Source: a bacterium
Lineage (GTDB): Bacteria; Bacillota_I; Bacilli_A; RF39; UBA660
Assembly (NCBI GenBank): GCA_004563275.1
Contig: SFSZ01000026.1
Span: 1-10,440 of the forward strand
Reading direction: 5' to 3'
DNA length: 10,440 bases
Under the pieces are notes generated by a model. It was given only the letters and a program-made list of their open reading frames with translations. It was not told the DNA's origin and did no database searches. How positions within the stretch are numbered: the stretch's first letter is position 1; each line of letters opens with the position of its first letter. A program made the translations under genes and the position numbers. Below, piece by piece: positions 1 through 6,444 of the stretch.

Positions 1-160
1 CACTAGCATATTTTATACTCATATTTCCACCTTTTGCTGCAATGGTTGATGCAGACTCTGATGAACTAAAGCTGGTAAAAAAAGCATATGTTAAACCAGC
101 GGATGCTAAGATTAAGCCTAAAGTTACTATCATCAATACGATTTTATTTCGTTTACTCAT
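1..160 (-). CDS. Secreted protein with SipW-type signal peptide (5' part only)
   Basis: Only the first 53 codons are in the window; the gene runs off the left edge. The start at 158-160 is preceded on the minus strand by AAGGTAGGTG, a usable ribosome binding site. The product begins MSKRNKIVL, followed by a hydrophobic stretch of about 17 residues (roughly 8-24) ending in LTYAFFTSFSSSESA. A short basic N-terminus, a hydrophobic core and a TYAFFT-type exit resemble the SipW-dependent signal peptides of TasA/camelysin-like proteins and many small surface proteins of low-GC Gram-positives. After the signal comes a Ser-rich stretch, then GGNMSIKY. It is inferred to be exported; nothing of the mature domain is visible, so no function is given. 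It is separated from recO by a terminator and is probably its own transcription unit. Confidence 0.6.
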   Translation of the reverse strand, partial: MSKRNKIVLMIVTLGLILASAGLTYAFFTSFSSSESASTIAAKGGNMSIKYAS

Positions 161-179
161 GTGTTCACCTACCTTATTA

Positions 180-188
180 ATGATAGCA
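180..188 (-). promoter_or_regulatory. Possible extended -10 for the secreted protein gene
   Basis: On the minus strand TGCTATCAT reads as an extended -10 (TG, one base, TATCAT) about 20 nt before the start codon at 160. No convincing -35 is seen at 17 nt, where the recO terminator T-tract lies. Weak in such an AT-rich sequence. Confidence 0.3.
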
Positions 189-201
189 CAATTTTTACCA
201 T

Positions 202-225
202 AAAAAAAGCTATTTTAAAATAGCT
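202..225 (-). terminator. Intrinsic terminator after recO
   Basis: On the minus strand the perfect palindrome AGCTATTTTAAAATAGCT (208-225) can fold as a 7-bp stem with a TTAA loop and is followed at once by six T (202-207). It starts 4 nt after the recO stop codon, so it marks the end of the long yqfC-to-recO transcription unit. Confidence 0.8.
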
Positions 226-229
226 AAGA

Positions 230-955
230 TTAACTTATCATTTCATTTAAGAATTTTTTGCTTTTTAAATATAATCCAGTATATCTATCATAATAGGTAT
301 TTACAAAGTAATTAATATTTTTAATTACTTTATCACTTATTTTTAAATCGGTAATAGTATTAATATCAACTAGATAATACATTCTTAACATTTTTAGGGT
401 TTTTTCATCATATAGAATTTCATTAGTATAACAGTTTTGGCAAATATAGCCACCAATATCAGGATCGATAGTGACTATATTATGAGTTGAACCACATTTT
501 GCACATGAATTAAAGGAAATTCCTACTCCCAAGTAATCTAATAATTTTAGTTCTAAAATATTAGTTATTACCATAGGATTTAAACCATTATTTATTTTTA
601 ATAACGATGATATTAATAGATTATAGATATCTTCATTATTATTTTGTTTCATTACTTGCGTGCTTAAATCACATAAAAAAGACATATAACTTATTAAAGT
701 AATATCTTTTTTTATATTTGATAAATCATTTATAATATCGGCACTTTTGATAGTGCTTAATTTATTTTCATTATAGTAGATGTTAAATTCAGCATATGTG
801 AAGGTCATGGTAAAACTTCTTAAAGGGCTTTTAATACTTTTAGCTCCTTTAGCAATGGCACCAATGATGCCATCTTTAGTAAATATATTAATTATTTTAC
901 TTGTTTCACCATAATTAGTTTCACTAATTATAATACCTTCAATCTTTTTTAACAT
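230..955 (-). CDS. recO: DNA repair protein RecO
   Basis: RecO acts in RecFOR recombination repair, loading RecA on single-stranded DNA coated with SSB. The 241-aa product has the usual family length of about 240-255. Its N-terminal OB-fold portion begins KKIEGIIISETNYGETSKI and continues with FTKDGIIGAIAKGAKS, the typical family opening. The C-terminal half carries a zinc-finger pattern, CAKC at 151-154 and CQNC at 172-175, as in many Gram-positive RecO proteins. The start ATG at 953-955 has AGAGGA about 6 nt upstream. That site overlaps the yqzL stop codon, two bases before recO, so recO translation is probably coupled to yqzL. It is the last gene of the run and is followed by a terminator. 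The product name is secure; function is inferred from family. Confidence 0.95.
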   Translation of the reverse strand: MLKKIEGIIISETNYGETSKIINIFTKDGIIGAIAKGAKSIKSPLRSFTMTFTYAEFNIYYNENKLSTIKSADIINDLSNIKKDITLISYMSFLCDLSTQVMKQNNNEDIYNLLISSLLKINNGLNPMVITNILELKLLDYLGVGISFNSCAKCGSTHNIVTIDPDIGGYICQNCYTNEILYDEKTLKMLRMYYLVDINTITDLKISDKVIKNINYFVNTYYDRYTGLYLKSKKFLNEMIS

Positions 956-957
956 AA

Positions 958-1035
958 CTATCCTCTTTTATAAATTAAATAATATTCAATTTTACCGGTT
1001 TCTTTAAATTTTTCCCAAGCTTCTTTTTTATCCAT
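958..1035 (-). CDS. yqzL: YqzL-family microprotein (25 aa)
   Basis: A 25-codon frame reads MDKKEAWEKFKETGKIEYYL and ends IYKRG. The pattern W-x-x-F-x-x-T-G-x-I-x-x-Y-L-x-Y-K is that of the YqzL family of tiny proteins, which in Bacillus lies exactly here, between era and recO. The Bacillus protein is about twice as long, so this copy keeps only the conserved N-terminal core. The role of the family is unknown to me; genetic linkage with recO is all that can be said. AAAGGG sits about 9 nt before the ATG, but inside the stem of a strong inverted repeat (1036-1074). The stop is 2 nt from the recO start, and the recO ribosome binding site lies in the last codons, so the two are likely coupled. 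Confidence 0.75.
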   Translation of the reverse strand: MDKKEAWEKFKETGKIEYYLIYKRG

Positions 1036-1074
1036 AATAAATACCCTTTCTATTTATATAGTGGGGTATTTATT
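1036..1074 (-). promoter_or_regulatory. Inverted repeat enclosing the yqzL ribosome binding site
   Basis: The arms 1036-1046 (AATAAATACCC on the plus strand) and 1064-1074 (GGGTATTTATT) are perfect 11-bp complements with a 17-nt loop. The loop can add a 4-bp inner helix (CTAT/ATAG, 1050-1053 with 1058-1061). In the transcript the 3' arm ends at the base before the yqzL start codon and contains the GGG of its AAAGGG ribosome binding site. No T-tract follows on the minus strand, so it is not an ordinary terminator for this operon. It may limit translation of yqzL-recO or be a processing site. The structure is seen; the role is inferred. Confidence 0.6.
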
Positions 1075-1088
1075 TTTATTTTATTCAG

Positions 1089-2009
1089 TTAAATTGTTTT
1101 TTCTGGTCTTCTTAGTAAGCCACGGCACATTCTTTCAAAACATGTGTTAACGTTAGCATTATTAAGAGGCATTTTCTTTTCATTTAAATATTCAAGTATT
1201 TGTTGAATTTCATCTGGGGTTGATTCACGACCATCGCAATAATATTTAGTTGCTACTACTCTATCTAAATTTCCAGTTAAATGGCTCTTACTCATTTCAC
1301 ATCTAACAATGAATTTTTGAAGTAAACCATATTCTTCAACAGTTAGTGGAACTTCATTTTTTAGTCTAGTTGAATATAATGATGCAACGTATGCTTTAAA
1401 TTTGACGAATGGAATATGATATTGTTCATATAAATCATATGGTTCAAAGTTGATATGTTTACCATTTATATCATGACCATTTCTAAGTTTGGCAACTATC
1501 TCAAATAATATATCACAAAATTCTTGTTTCTTTTTAGCTAGTGCTGCACGATAAGCACTATAATAAAGAATATCTTGTTCACTACCATTTTTCATTTTTT
1601 GTAAAGCTGCTGGAAAATTAGTAGCGGCTTTATAGTACTTTAAAGCAATGAAATATGGAAATACATCTTCACTATCTAAATATTCATCAATTATTTGATA
1701 AGCAGTATTTGGTTTAGGTTCAATGTTAGCACTTTCTTGTTTAGATCTTTCAACGTTTTTTGATACTTGTCTTTTAGTAAATTCATTACGATATTTAATA
1801 AATAACTCTTCTTGTTCTGGAGTTGGTTTAGGATCAATTACATTTTTACGATAACATCTAATAAGTTCTTTAATCTTGCTTTCAGCATAACCATATTTTT
1901 CTGATATAAATATTAGAGTATTATAATCATATTTAGTTCTAATTAATTCTTCGTAAGCTTCTCTTCCAATTTCTAATTGTTTTTCCATTGTATATTTTTG
2001 TACTGACAT
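1089..2009 (-). CDS. Unrecognised 306-aa protein with HTH-like repeats, between era and yqzL
   Basis: I do not recognise a family. The start at 2009 has a perfect AAGGAG 5-6 nt upstream and lies 12 nt after the era stop, so the gene is in the operon. The protein has no signal peptide and no membrane segment and looks almost entirely helical. A charged, low-complexity linker occupies about residues 57-100. Four segments of about 20 residues look like short helix-turn-helix units: 34-53 (FISEKYGYAESKIKELIRCY), 120-139 (FIALKYYKAATNFPAALQKM), about 193-212 (LYEQYHIPFVKFKAYVASLY) and about 274-294 (around YLNEKKMPLNNANVNTCFER). The shared frame is hydrophobic-x-x-K/Q-Y, a turn, then a basic/hydrophobic helix. 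The C-terminus is basic and Arg-rich (GLLRRPEKTI). Nucleic-acid binding is a guess from these units and from neighbours acting on rRNA and DNA. Base composition resembles that of the neighbours. Confidence 0.85.
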   Translation of the reverse strand: MSVQKYTMEKQLEIGREAYEELIRTKYDYNTLIFISEKYGYAESKIKELIRCYRKNVIDPKPTPEQEELFIKYRNEFTKRQVSKNVERSKQESANIEPKPNTAYQIIDEYLDSEDVFPYFIALKYYKAATNFPAALQKMKNGSEQDILYYSAYRAALAKKKQEFCDILFEIVAKLRNGHDINGKHINFEPYDLYEQYHIPFVKFKAYVASLYSTRLKNEVPLTVEEYGLLQKFIVRCEMSKSHLTGNLDRVVATKYYCDGRESTPDEIQQILEYLNEKKMPLNNANVNTCFERMCRGLLRRPEKTI

Positions 2010-2021
2010 AATTTCTCCTTT

Positions 2022-2906
2022 TTATTCAAAATCTTTAAAACCTAATTCAGATAAATATCTTTCTTTATCTCTCCAGTTTTTAATTGTTTTAACGTATAAT
2101 TCTAAGTAAACTTGTTTACCTAGTAAATCTTCCATATCTTTACGGGCTAAAGAACCAATTTGTTTAAGCATTGATCCTCCTGAGCCAATTATTATTTTCT
2201 TTAATGAATTACGATCAATGATGATATCAACATATACTTCAATAATATTTCCTTTATCTTGAAGATGAGTTGCGACACATGTGACTGAGTGCGGAACTTC
2301 TTCATTAGTTAGATTTAAGATTTTTTCTCTAACAAATTCTCCTAACATAAATTGAAGTGATGTATTAGTAAAGGTTCCATCATCATAATATTTTATTTCA
2401 TCGGTTAAATAACCTTTTAAGATTTTAATTAAACGTTTAGTATTATCATCTTTTAAGGCTGATATTGGGATAATATCTGAGAAGTTATATAAATCTTTAT
2501 AAGCATTTATTGCTCTTAAGATTCCTTCATCATTTAATTTATCGATCTTATTTAATACTAGAATTACTGGAGTTTCAATGTTCTTGAAAGTTTCAATTAT
2601 AAACTTATCACCTTTACCTGGAATTGATGTGGCATCTACTACAAATAATATGGCATCTACATCTTCTAGTGATTCATAAGATTGTTTATTTAAATATTTT
2701 CCTAATTTATCTTGAGGTTTATGAATACCTGGTGTATCTATAAATATTATTTGAGCTTCATCATCATTATAAACACCTTGAATTGCGTTTCTGGTAGTAC
2801 CTGCAACATTTGATACAATAGCGATATGGGTATCTAATAAGGTATTTAAAAGAGTACTTTTACCGACATTAGGTCTACCTATAATACTTACAAATCCACT
2901 TTTCAT
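2022..2906 (-). CDS. era: GTPase Era
   Basis: Era is an essential Ras-like GTPase with a C-terminal KH domain that binds the 3' end of 16S rRNA during 30S subunit assembly. The 294-aa length is typical. G1 is GRPNVGKS (10-17), the switch region holds GTTRN (36-40), G3 is DTPG (57-60), G4 is NKID (119-122), and SALK follows as G5. The KH domain is recognised by the IIGSGGSMLKQIG stretch from about residue 238, with the usual tail ELYVKTIKNWRDKERYL. The ATG at 2904-2906 follows a near-perfect AGGAGGTAATT that shares the TAG stop codon of the upstream deaminase paralogue. The neighbourhood with ybeY, another rRNA maturation factor, is the conserved Bacillota arrangement. Confidence 0.97.
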   Translation of the reverse strand: MKSGFVSIIGRPNVGKSTLLNTLLDTHIAIVSNVAGTTRNAIQGVYNDDEAQIIFIDTPGIHKPQDKLGKYLNKQSYESLEDVDAILFVVDATSIPGKGDKFIIETFKNIETPVILVLNKIDKLNDEGILRAINAYKDLYNFSDIIPISALKDDNTKRLIKILKGYLTDEIKYYDDGTFTNTSLQFMLGEFVREKILNLTNEEVPHSVTCVATHLQDKGNIIEVYVDIIIDRNSLKKIIIGSGGSMLKQIGSLARKDMEDLLGKQVYLELYVKTIKNWRDKERYLSELGFKDFE

Positions 2907-2915
2907 AATTACCTC

Positions 2916-3284
2916 CTAATAGATATGATTAATTAAATTACCTACTTTAATAACTCTTACTTCTCTTTTAATGTTATATAAGAAGATTTCACGATCGGGT
3001 TCAAAGAACTCTAAAATCATATCTTTATTTATATATTTTAAATCATTTAAATCATTAGTGCTGACCATTAAATATAAAGCATCAAAATCTTTATAGCGAT
3101 AACCTAAAGTTACAGCTCTAGATATGGCTGTTTGCTCAGCATAGATGGTATCTCTAAATATAGCATTTTTAACAGATACACCACCAAATACTTTTTTATC
3201 TTTGGTTGTTACAATAGCACTAAAGCAAATATTATCATATGGGGCATATGAATTACTTAATAATCTTTCTAATTCATTTACCAT
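2916..3284 (-). CDS. Cytidine deaminase paralogue lacking zinc ligands (probable pseudoenzyme)
   Basis: This 122-aa protein aligns without gaps to the adjacent deaminase for at least the first 94 residues: SYAPYDN against SYSPISH, GVSVKNA against GVNIENP, YAEQTAISRAV against CAEQSAISAAI, MILEFF against LLVEFF. The residues that make the enzyme work are replaced. The zinc ligands Cys48, Cys83 and Cys86 of the neighbour are Tyr48, Lys83 and Asn86 here, and the nucleoside-binding Asn37 and Glu39 are Ser37 and Lys39. The general-acid Glu50 remains. The frame is intact and well translated, so this looks like a maintained non-catalytic copy and not a decaying one. The start is ATG 3282-3284, with GGAGG 7 nt upstream and an 11-nt overlap with cdd; a frame opening 14 codons earlier has no such site. 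Tetrameric family members suggest mixing with the active copy (inference). Confidence 0.85.
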   Translation of the reverse strand: MVNELERLLSNSYAPYDNICFSAIVTTKDKKVFGGVSVKNAIFRDTIYAEQTAISRAVTLGYRYKDFDALYLMVSTNDLNDLKYINKDMILEFFEPDREIFLYNIKREVRVIKVGNLINHIY

Positions 3285-3666
3285 CTGATTCCTCCAATTT
3301 AAAAGCATGAGGACATAACTCTTCAACTTTATAAGTTTTGGAATTTCCCTTTTTATTATAACAAATTACATCACATGATGCATCAAAAAATTCAACTAGT
3401 AATTGTCTACATAAAAAACATGGTGTGCAAATTTCTTTTCCAGTTCCCATAACGTGTAGTTCTTTAAAATCTTTAGAGGTATAACCTTCAGTAATTGCCG
3501 CAGATATTGCTGATTGTTCGGCACACATTCCCGCTTTACCTGAAGGATTTTCAATATTAACACCTAAGAATTCTTGACCATTTTTACATACTAATATGCA
3601 GGCTACTCCATAATGAGAAATTGGACTATAAGAATTTTTAATTAATTTCTTTAAATTTTCTACCAT
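3274..3666 (-). CDS. cdd: Cytidine deaminase (zinc-dependent, tetrameric type)
   Basis: It deaminates cytidine and deoxycytidine to uridine and deoxyuridine in pyrimidine salvage. The 130-aa length fits the short homotetrameric class. Key residues are visible: Asn37 and Glu39 in GVNIEN for the ribose, CAEQSAI with zinc ligand Cys48 and catalytic Glu50, and CTPCFLCRQLL with zinc ligands Cys83 and Cys86. The ATG at 3664-3666 overlaps the end of dgkA by 7 nt, with AAGGGA 5 nt upstream, so translation is probably coupled. The dgkA-cdd-era order is the conserved Bacillus one. Unusual here is the second, catalytically stripped copy overlapping its 3' end. Extra cysteines (23, 27, 80, 96, 101, 117) are not known ligands. 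Confidence 0.95.
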   Translation of the reverse strand: MVENLKKLIKNSYSPISHYGVACILVCKNGQEFLGVNIENPSGKAGMCAEQSAISAAITEGYTSKDFKELHVMGTGKEICTPCFLCRQLLVEFFDASCDVICYNKKGNSKTYKVEELCPHAFKLEESDGK

Positions 3667-4049
3667 AATTTCCCTTCTATTAATAAAATAAATTTTGGAA
3701 TAAATATTATTAAACCAACAATAGCTGATAAAATAGCTAAAACCATAACAAATCCAGCAGCAGTATCTTTAACTTTACCAGCTAAGGGATCTTGCTTTTT
3801 AGTTACTAAATCGACAAAGTTTTCTAAGGATGTATTTAAAACTTCAGCAGCAATCACTAAGCCAATTAATAATAATAAAATAAGCCATTCATGAGTTGAT
3901 ACTTTTAAAATAAATGCGAGTAAAATAACAATAGTTGCGACTAAAACATGAATTTTCATGTTAGGTTCATCTTTATACGCACATTTAACTCCATTAATAG
4001 CATAACCAAATGATTTAATAATTCTTTTAATCGATAATGCCTTTTTCAT
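3660..4049 (-). CDS. dgkA: DgkA-family membrane kinase (probably undecaprenol kinase)
   Basis: A small integral membrane kinase. In Gram-positives this family mainly phosphorylates undecaprenol, feeding the lipid carrier pool of the cell wall; the Gram-negative homologue uses diacylglycerol. The 129-aa product has three hydrophobic segments (about 33-48, 55-70 and 97-120) and the family signature AAEVLNTSLENFVD at 67-80, with Glu69, Asn72 and Glu76, followed by KDTAAGFV from residue 94. Glu28 in KDEPNM matches the N-terminal acidic metal-binding position. The start ATG at 4047-4049 has AAGGAG 7 nt upstream and lies inside the last codons of ybeY, a 23-nt overlap. The substrate is inferred from lineage, not seen. 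Confidence 0.9.
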   Translation of the reverse strand: MKKALSIKRIIKSFGYAINGVKCAYKDEPNMKIHVLVATIVILLAFILKVSTHEWLILLLLIGLVIAAEVLNTSLENFVDLVTKKQDPLAGKVKDTAAGFVMVLAILSAIVGLIIFIPKFILLIEGKLW

Positions 4050-4467
4050 TTAATATCTCCTTTTGAAGACCAAACATTTCTTCTTCCTCTTTAGGTCCTT
4101 TAGTGTGATCATAACCAAGTAAATGTAATAAACCATGAAGAGCTAAGAAAGATAACTCTCTTTTTTCACTATGACTGTATTCAATAGCTTGCTCTTTCAT
4201 TTTAGGAATACTTATAAAAATATCACCTAAAACATTTATAGGCCCTGGAAAAGCTCCATTATCATTTAAAGCAAAACTTAACACATCCGTTGTTCTATCA
4301 ATATTACGATAAGTTTTATTTAAATAATGAACTTCTTCATCATCAGTTAAAATAACACTAAAAGTACTATTTTCAATATTTAATTTTTCTAAGGCAAATT
4401 CTAATAAATCATATAAATATTCATAATCTTTATAATCTACTTTATCAATAACTTCAAAATCACTCAT
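4027..4467 (-). CDS. ybeY: Endoribonuclease YbeY (rRNA maturation factor)
   Basis: A single-strand-specific, zinc-dependent endoribonuclease required for 16S rRNA 3'-end maturation and ribosome quality control. The 146-aa product carries the family zinc motif HGLLHLLGYDH at 111-121, with the three histidines 111, 115 and 121, and the upstream blocks LNKTYRNIDRTTDVLSF and VLGDIFIS. Length and order of blocks are normal. The start overlaps the stop of the preceding VanZ-family gene as ATGA (4464-4467), with a purine-rich GGAGTGGGG before it. The 3' end overlaps dgkA. In Bacillus the gene directly upstream is yqfF (pgpH), which is missing here. Confidence 0.95.
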   Translation of the reverse strand: MSDFEVIDKVDYKDYEYLYDLLEFALEKLNIENSTFSVILTDDEEVHYLNKTYRNIDRTTDVLSFALNDNGAFPGPINVLGDIFISIPKMKEQAIEYSHSEKRELSFLALHGLLHLLGYDHTKGPKEEEEMFGLQKEILNEKGIID

Positions 4468-5078
4468 GAAATCCCCACTCCATATAAATTAAGTATAATC
4501 ATACATAAAATTATAATAATAATTAAACATATTACATTTAATAATAAATCATTTTTAAGTTTTAAGCTAGCTTTACTAAACAATTTATCAAATATTATAT
4601 AAAATAAATAACCAATAAAGCCACCAATAACATTAAGAATAATATCATCTATATCAAAACTACGACCAATATTCATTTGAATAGTCTCAATAGTTAAACT
4701 AGTAATAAAAGCAATTAGGATACTGTATCTTCCCTTTTTAGCATTACAATAATAACTTATAAAGTAACCAAAAGGAATAAATAAGACAATATTACCAACA
4801 ACATTACGATAAAATAATTTACTATTTAAATTATATCTAAACATTTCTTTAAGAGGAATAAAATTATTACCATAAGATTGCATATCAGTAGTAGTGACTA
4901 ATTCAAAGAGTAATAAAATATAGATTAAAAAGAATAAATTCATTATCTCTTTATAAAAGTATATCTTTTTATGATTAGTTTTTAAGTATACTAGTCTAAT
5001 AGATATTAGAACAACTGTAATTAAGATAATCATTGGCCATAAATTAATTACAGTGTCAATTGCAGCTTTAGGAATCAT
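4464..5078 (-). CDS. VanZ-family membrane protein
   Basis: A 204-aa polytopic membrane protein with about six hydrophobic segments (roughly 14-32, 45-62, 92-110, 118-135, 145-165 and 178-198). VanZ-domain hallmarks are present in order: NFIPLKEMF (72-80), GNIVLFIPFGYF (95-106), ETIQ (131-134), and RSFDIDDIILNVIGG (139-153). VanZ of the vanA cluster gives low-level teicoplanin resistance, but the family is widespread in chromosomes without that role, so resistance should not be inferred. The start is taken as ATG 5076-5078, because AGGTGAT lies 3 nt upstream; a GTG at 5085-5087 lies within that site and is unlikely to be used. It overlaps yqfD by 11 nt and ybeY by 4 nt, and sits where phoH and yqfF stand in Bacillus. 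Confidence 0.85.
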   Translation of the reverse strand: MIPKAAIDTVINLWPMIILITVVLISIRLVYLKTNHKKIYFYKEIMNLFFLIYILLLFELVTTTDMQSYGNNFIPLKEMFRYNLNSKLFYRNVVGNIVLFIPFGYFISYYCNAKKGRYSILIAFITSLTIETIQMNIGRSFDIDDIILNVIGGFIGYLFYIIFDKLFSKASLKLKNDLLLNVICLIIIIILCMIILNLYGVGIS

Positions 5079-6204
5079 TATTATCACCTACACTATAATA
5101 TGAGTAATTACTTATTACTTCATTTGTTACTACAAATACTCTATATTCTATTGTACTATTTTTTTCTTCTTTCTGCAAAACTTTTTGACTAATAATTGTG
5201 CCTTTATTATTTAATTTGATGATAAACTCATCATTTAAACGTTTTTTAATCTTTTTATCTATTTCTTCTTTAGTAAGAATCTTAGTAATAGTTTTATATT
5301 CTACTTCTTTATATAGTTTAAATTTTAAACCTAAAATCTTAATTTCTTTAATGTTTTCTTGTTTAAAATTCTGATATTTATTTTTAAGTAAAATCTTATT
5401 ATTAATATTTAGATTATATCTTGTTTTACCGGTTGGTTTAGTAATAGTTTCTTTTTTAGGCATTTTAATAGTTGCTTCATACCAAACATTGGCATAAACC
5501 GTACCAGTAGCAGCTGTATTACCTTTAATTTCATCATATAAGTTAATAGCACCACTAATTAAGATATCCCCTTTTTTTACATAATCTCCTTGTCTTACTA
5601 AAATTTCTCCTTTAGATGATAATATTTTAGTTATTTGACCTTCTTTAGTAGCAACTACATGACGATAAGAATTATCATTTTGATCTTCTTTGATAATTCT
5701 TTCTTCAATTCTTACAATATATTTCATACCACTTCTAGTAATATTAATCCATTCTAAAGTATTGGGATTATCTTTAATTATTTCTTTTTTAATTTGTTCA
5801 AGTTTAGAATCAGAATAAGCTAAAGAATACTTTTTAATACCTTTATTATTTAGTTCTTTTAAGACCAAAGAACGAATATTTTTATTTTCATGAATAATAT
5901 TCACATCAATAATAAAAGACGTTAAAACATCCATTAAAATGAAAGAAAATAAGACAATTGAATATTTAAAAAAGTTAGATTTAAAATTATTAATTAAACG
6001 ATCTAAACCGTTATAACCAGTAATAGAAATCTTAGAATAATAATTAAGCTTCTTAATGGTTTTATAATCATTTAAGTATATCGTCATAGTAGCAGTATCA
6101 TCATTAATATAGTTAATATTAAATAAAAAGATATTATTTTTAATGCATTTATTCATAAATCTATCTAGGTACCCTACTACTTTAATATTAATAGTTTTAT
6201 TCAT
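5068..6204 (-). CDS. yqfD: Sporulation protein YqfD
   Basis: A 378-aa membrane-anchored protein of the YqfD family, made in the mother cell under sigma-E in Bacillus; the molecular function is unknown. A soluble N-terminal part of about 78 residues precedes one clear transmembrane segment (about 80-102), followed by a large extracytoplasmic portion. The best-conserved family block is visible: NTLEWINITRSGMKYIVRIE (from about 148), then HVVATKEGQITKILSSKGEI and VRQGDYVKKGDILISG, a barrel-sandwich-like motif, and VYANVWYEA. The far C-terminus is rich in Lys, Asn and Ile. The start ATG at 6202-6204 overlaps the yqfC stop by 8 nt, with AGGTG upstream. Pairing with yqfC supports the call. Confidence 0.9.
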   Translation of the reverse strand: MNKTINIKVVGYLDRFMNKCIKNNIFLFNINYINDDTATMTIYLNDYKTIKKLNYYSKISITGYNGLDRLINNFKSNFFKYSIVLFSFILMDVLTSFIIDVNIIHENKNIRSLVLKELNNKGIKKYSLAYSDSKLEQIKKEIIKDNPNTLEWINITRSGMKYIVRIEERIIKEDQNDNSYRHVVATKEGQITKILSSKGEILVRQGDYVKKGDILISGAINLYDEIKGNTAATGTVYANVWYEATIKMPKKETITKPTGKTRYNLNINNKILLKNKYQNFKQENIKEIKILGLKFKLYKEVEYKTITKILTKEEIDKKIKKRLNDEFIIKLNNKGTIISQKVLQKEEKNSTIEYRVFVVTNEVISNYSYYSVGDNNDS

Positions 6205-6430
6205 AATTTACACCTAAAATTATACCCTCAATTAATAATTCAAAATGAGCCATCTTTTTTATATGCATAGATTTACCTTTAATCTTTAATTTTAAATCAC
6301 TAAAAGAAATAATAATAAATTCATTAGTAAAAGTTATTATTTCAATATAATTATATATATAAATATGTTTAGGATATAAACATATATAATAATCATTATT
6401 TCTTAAACCATTCTTTATTATATCAAGCAT
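6197..6430 (-). CDS. yqfC: YqfC-family sporulation protein
   Basis: A 77-aa protein directly upstream of yqfD, matching the YqfC family in length, position and C-terminal pattern: a beta-rich middle (HIYIYNYIEIITFTNEFIII) followed by LKLKIKGKSMHIKKMAHFEL and LIEGIILGV, the usual I-x-G-x-x-L-x-I...I-x-G-x-I ending. Family members are small mother-cell sporulation proteins of unknown activity. No signal peptide or membrane segment is seen. The ATG at 6428-6430 follows GGTGATC, an exact match to the anti-Shine-Dalgarno core, 2 nt upstream. It is the first gene of the long run ending at recO, behind the yqeY terminator and a possible promoter. Confidence 0.8.
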   Translation of the reverse strand: MLDIIKNGLRNNDYYICLYPKHIYIYNYIEIITFTNEFIIISFSDLKLKIKGKSMHIKKMAHFELLIEGIILGVNYE

Positions 6431-6444
6431 TAGATCACCATTTA

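Noticed and set aside
1036..1080. The yqzL inverted repeat as a terminator for a plus-strand transcript
   Set aside because: T-rich sequence does follow it on the plus strand, but no plus-strand gene precedes it; the only transcript expected here is on the minus strand.
3285..3326. Earlier start for the deaminase paralogue, adding 14 residues
   Set aside because: The extra residues lie before the family N-terminus and lack a ribosome binding site, while ATG 3284 has GGAGG 7 nt upstream and aligns exactly with the start of cdd.
4464..5078. VanZ-family gene as a glycopeptide resistance determinant
   Set aside because: No vanR/S/H/A/X neighbours; the family is common in chromosomal housekeeping settings, and here it is embedded in a ribosome/sporulation operon.
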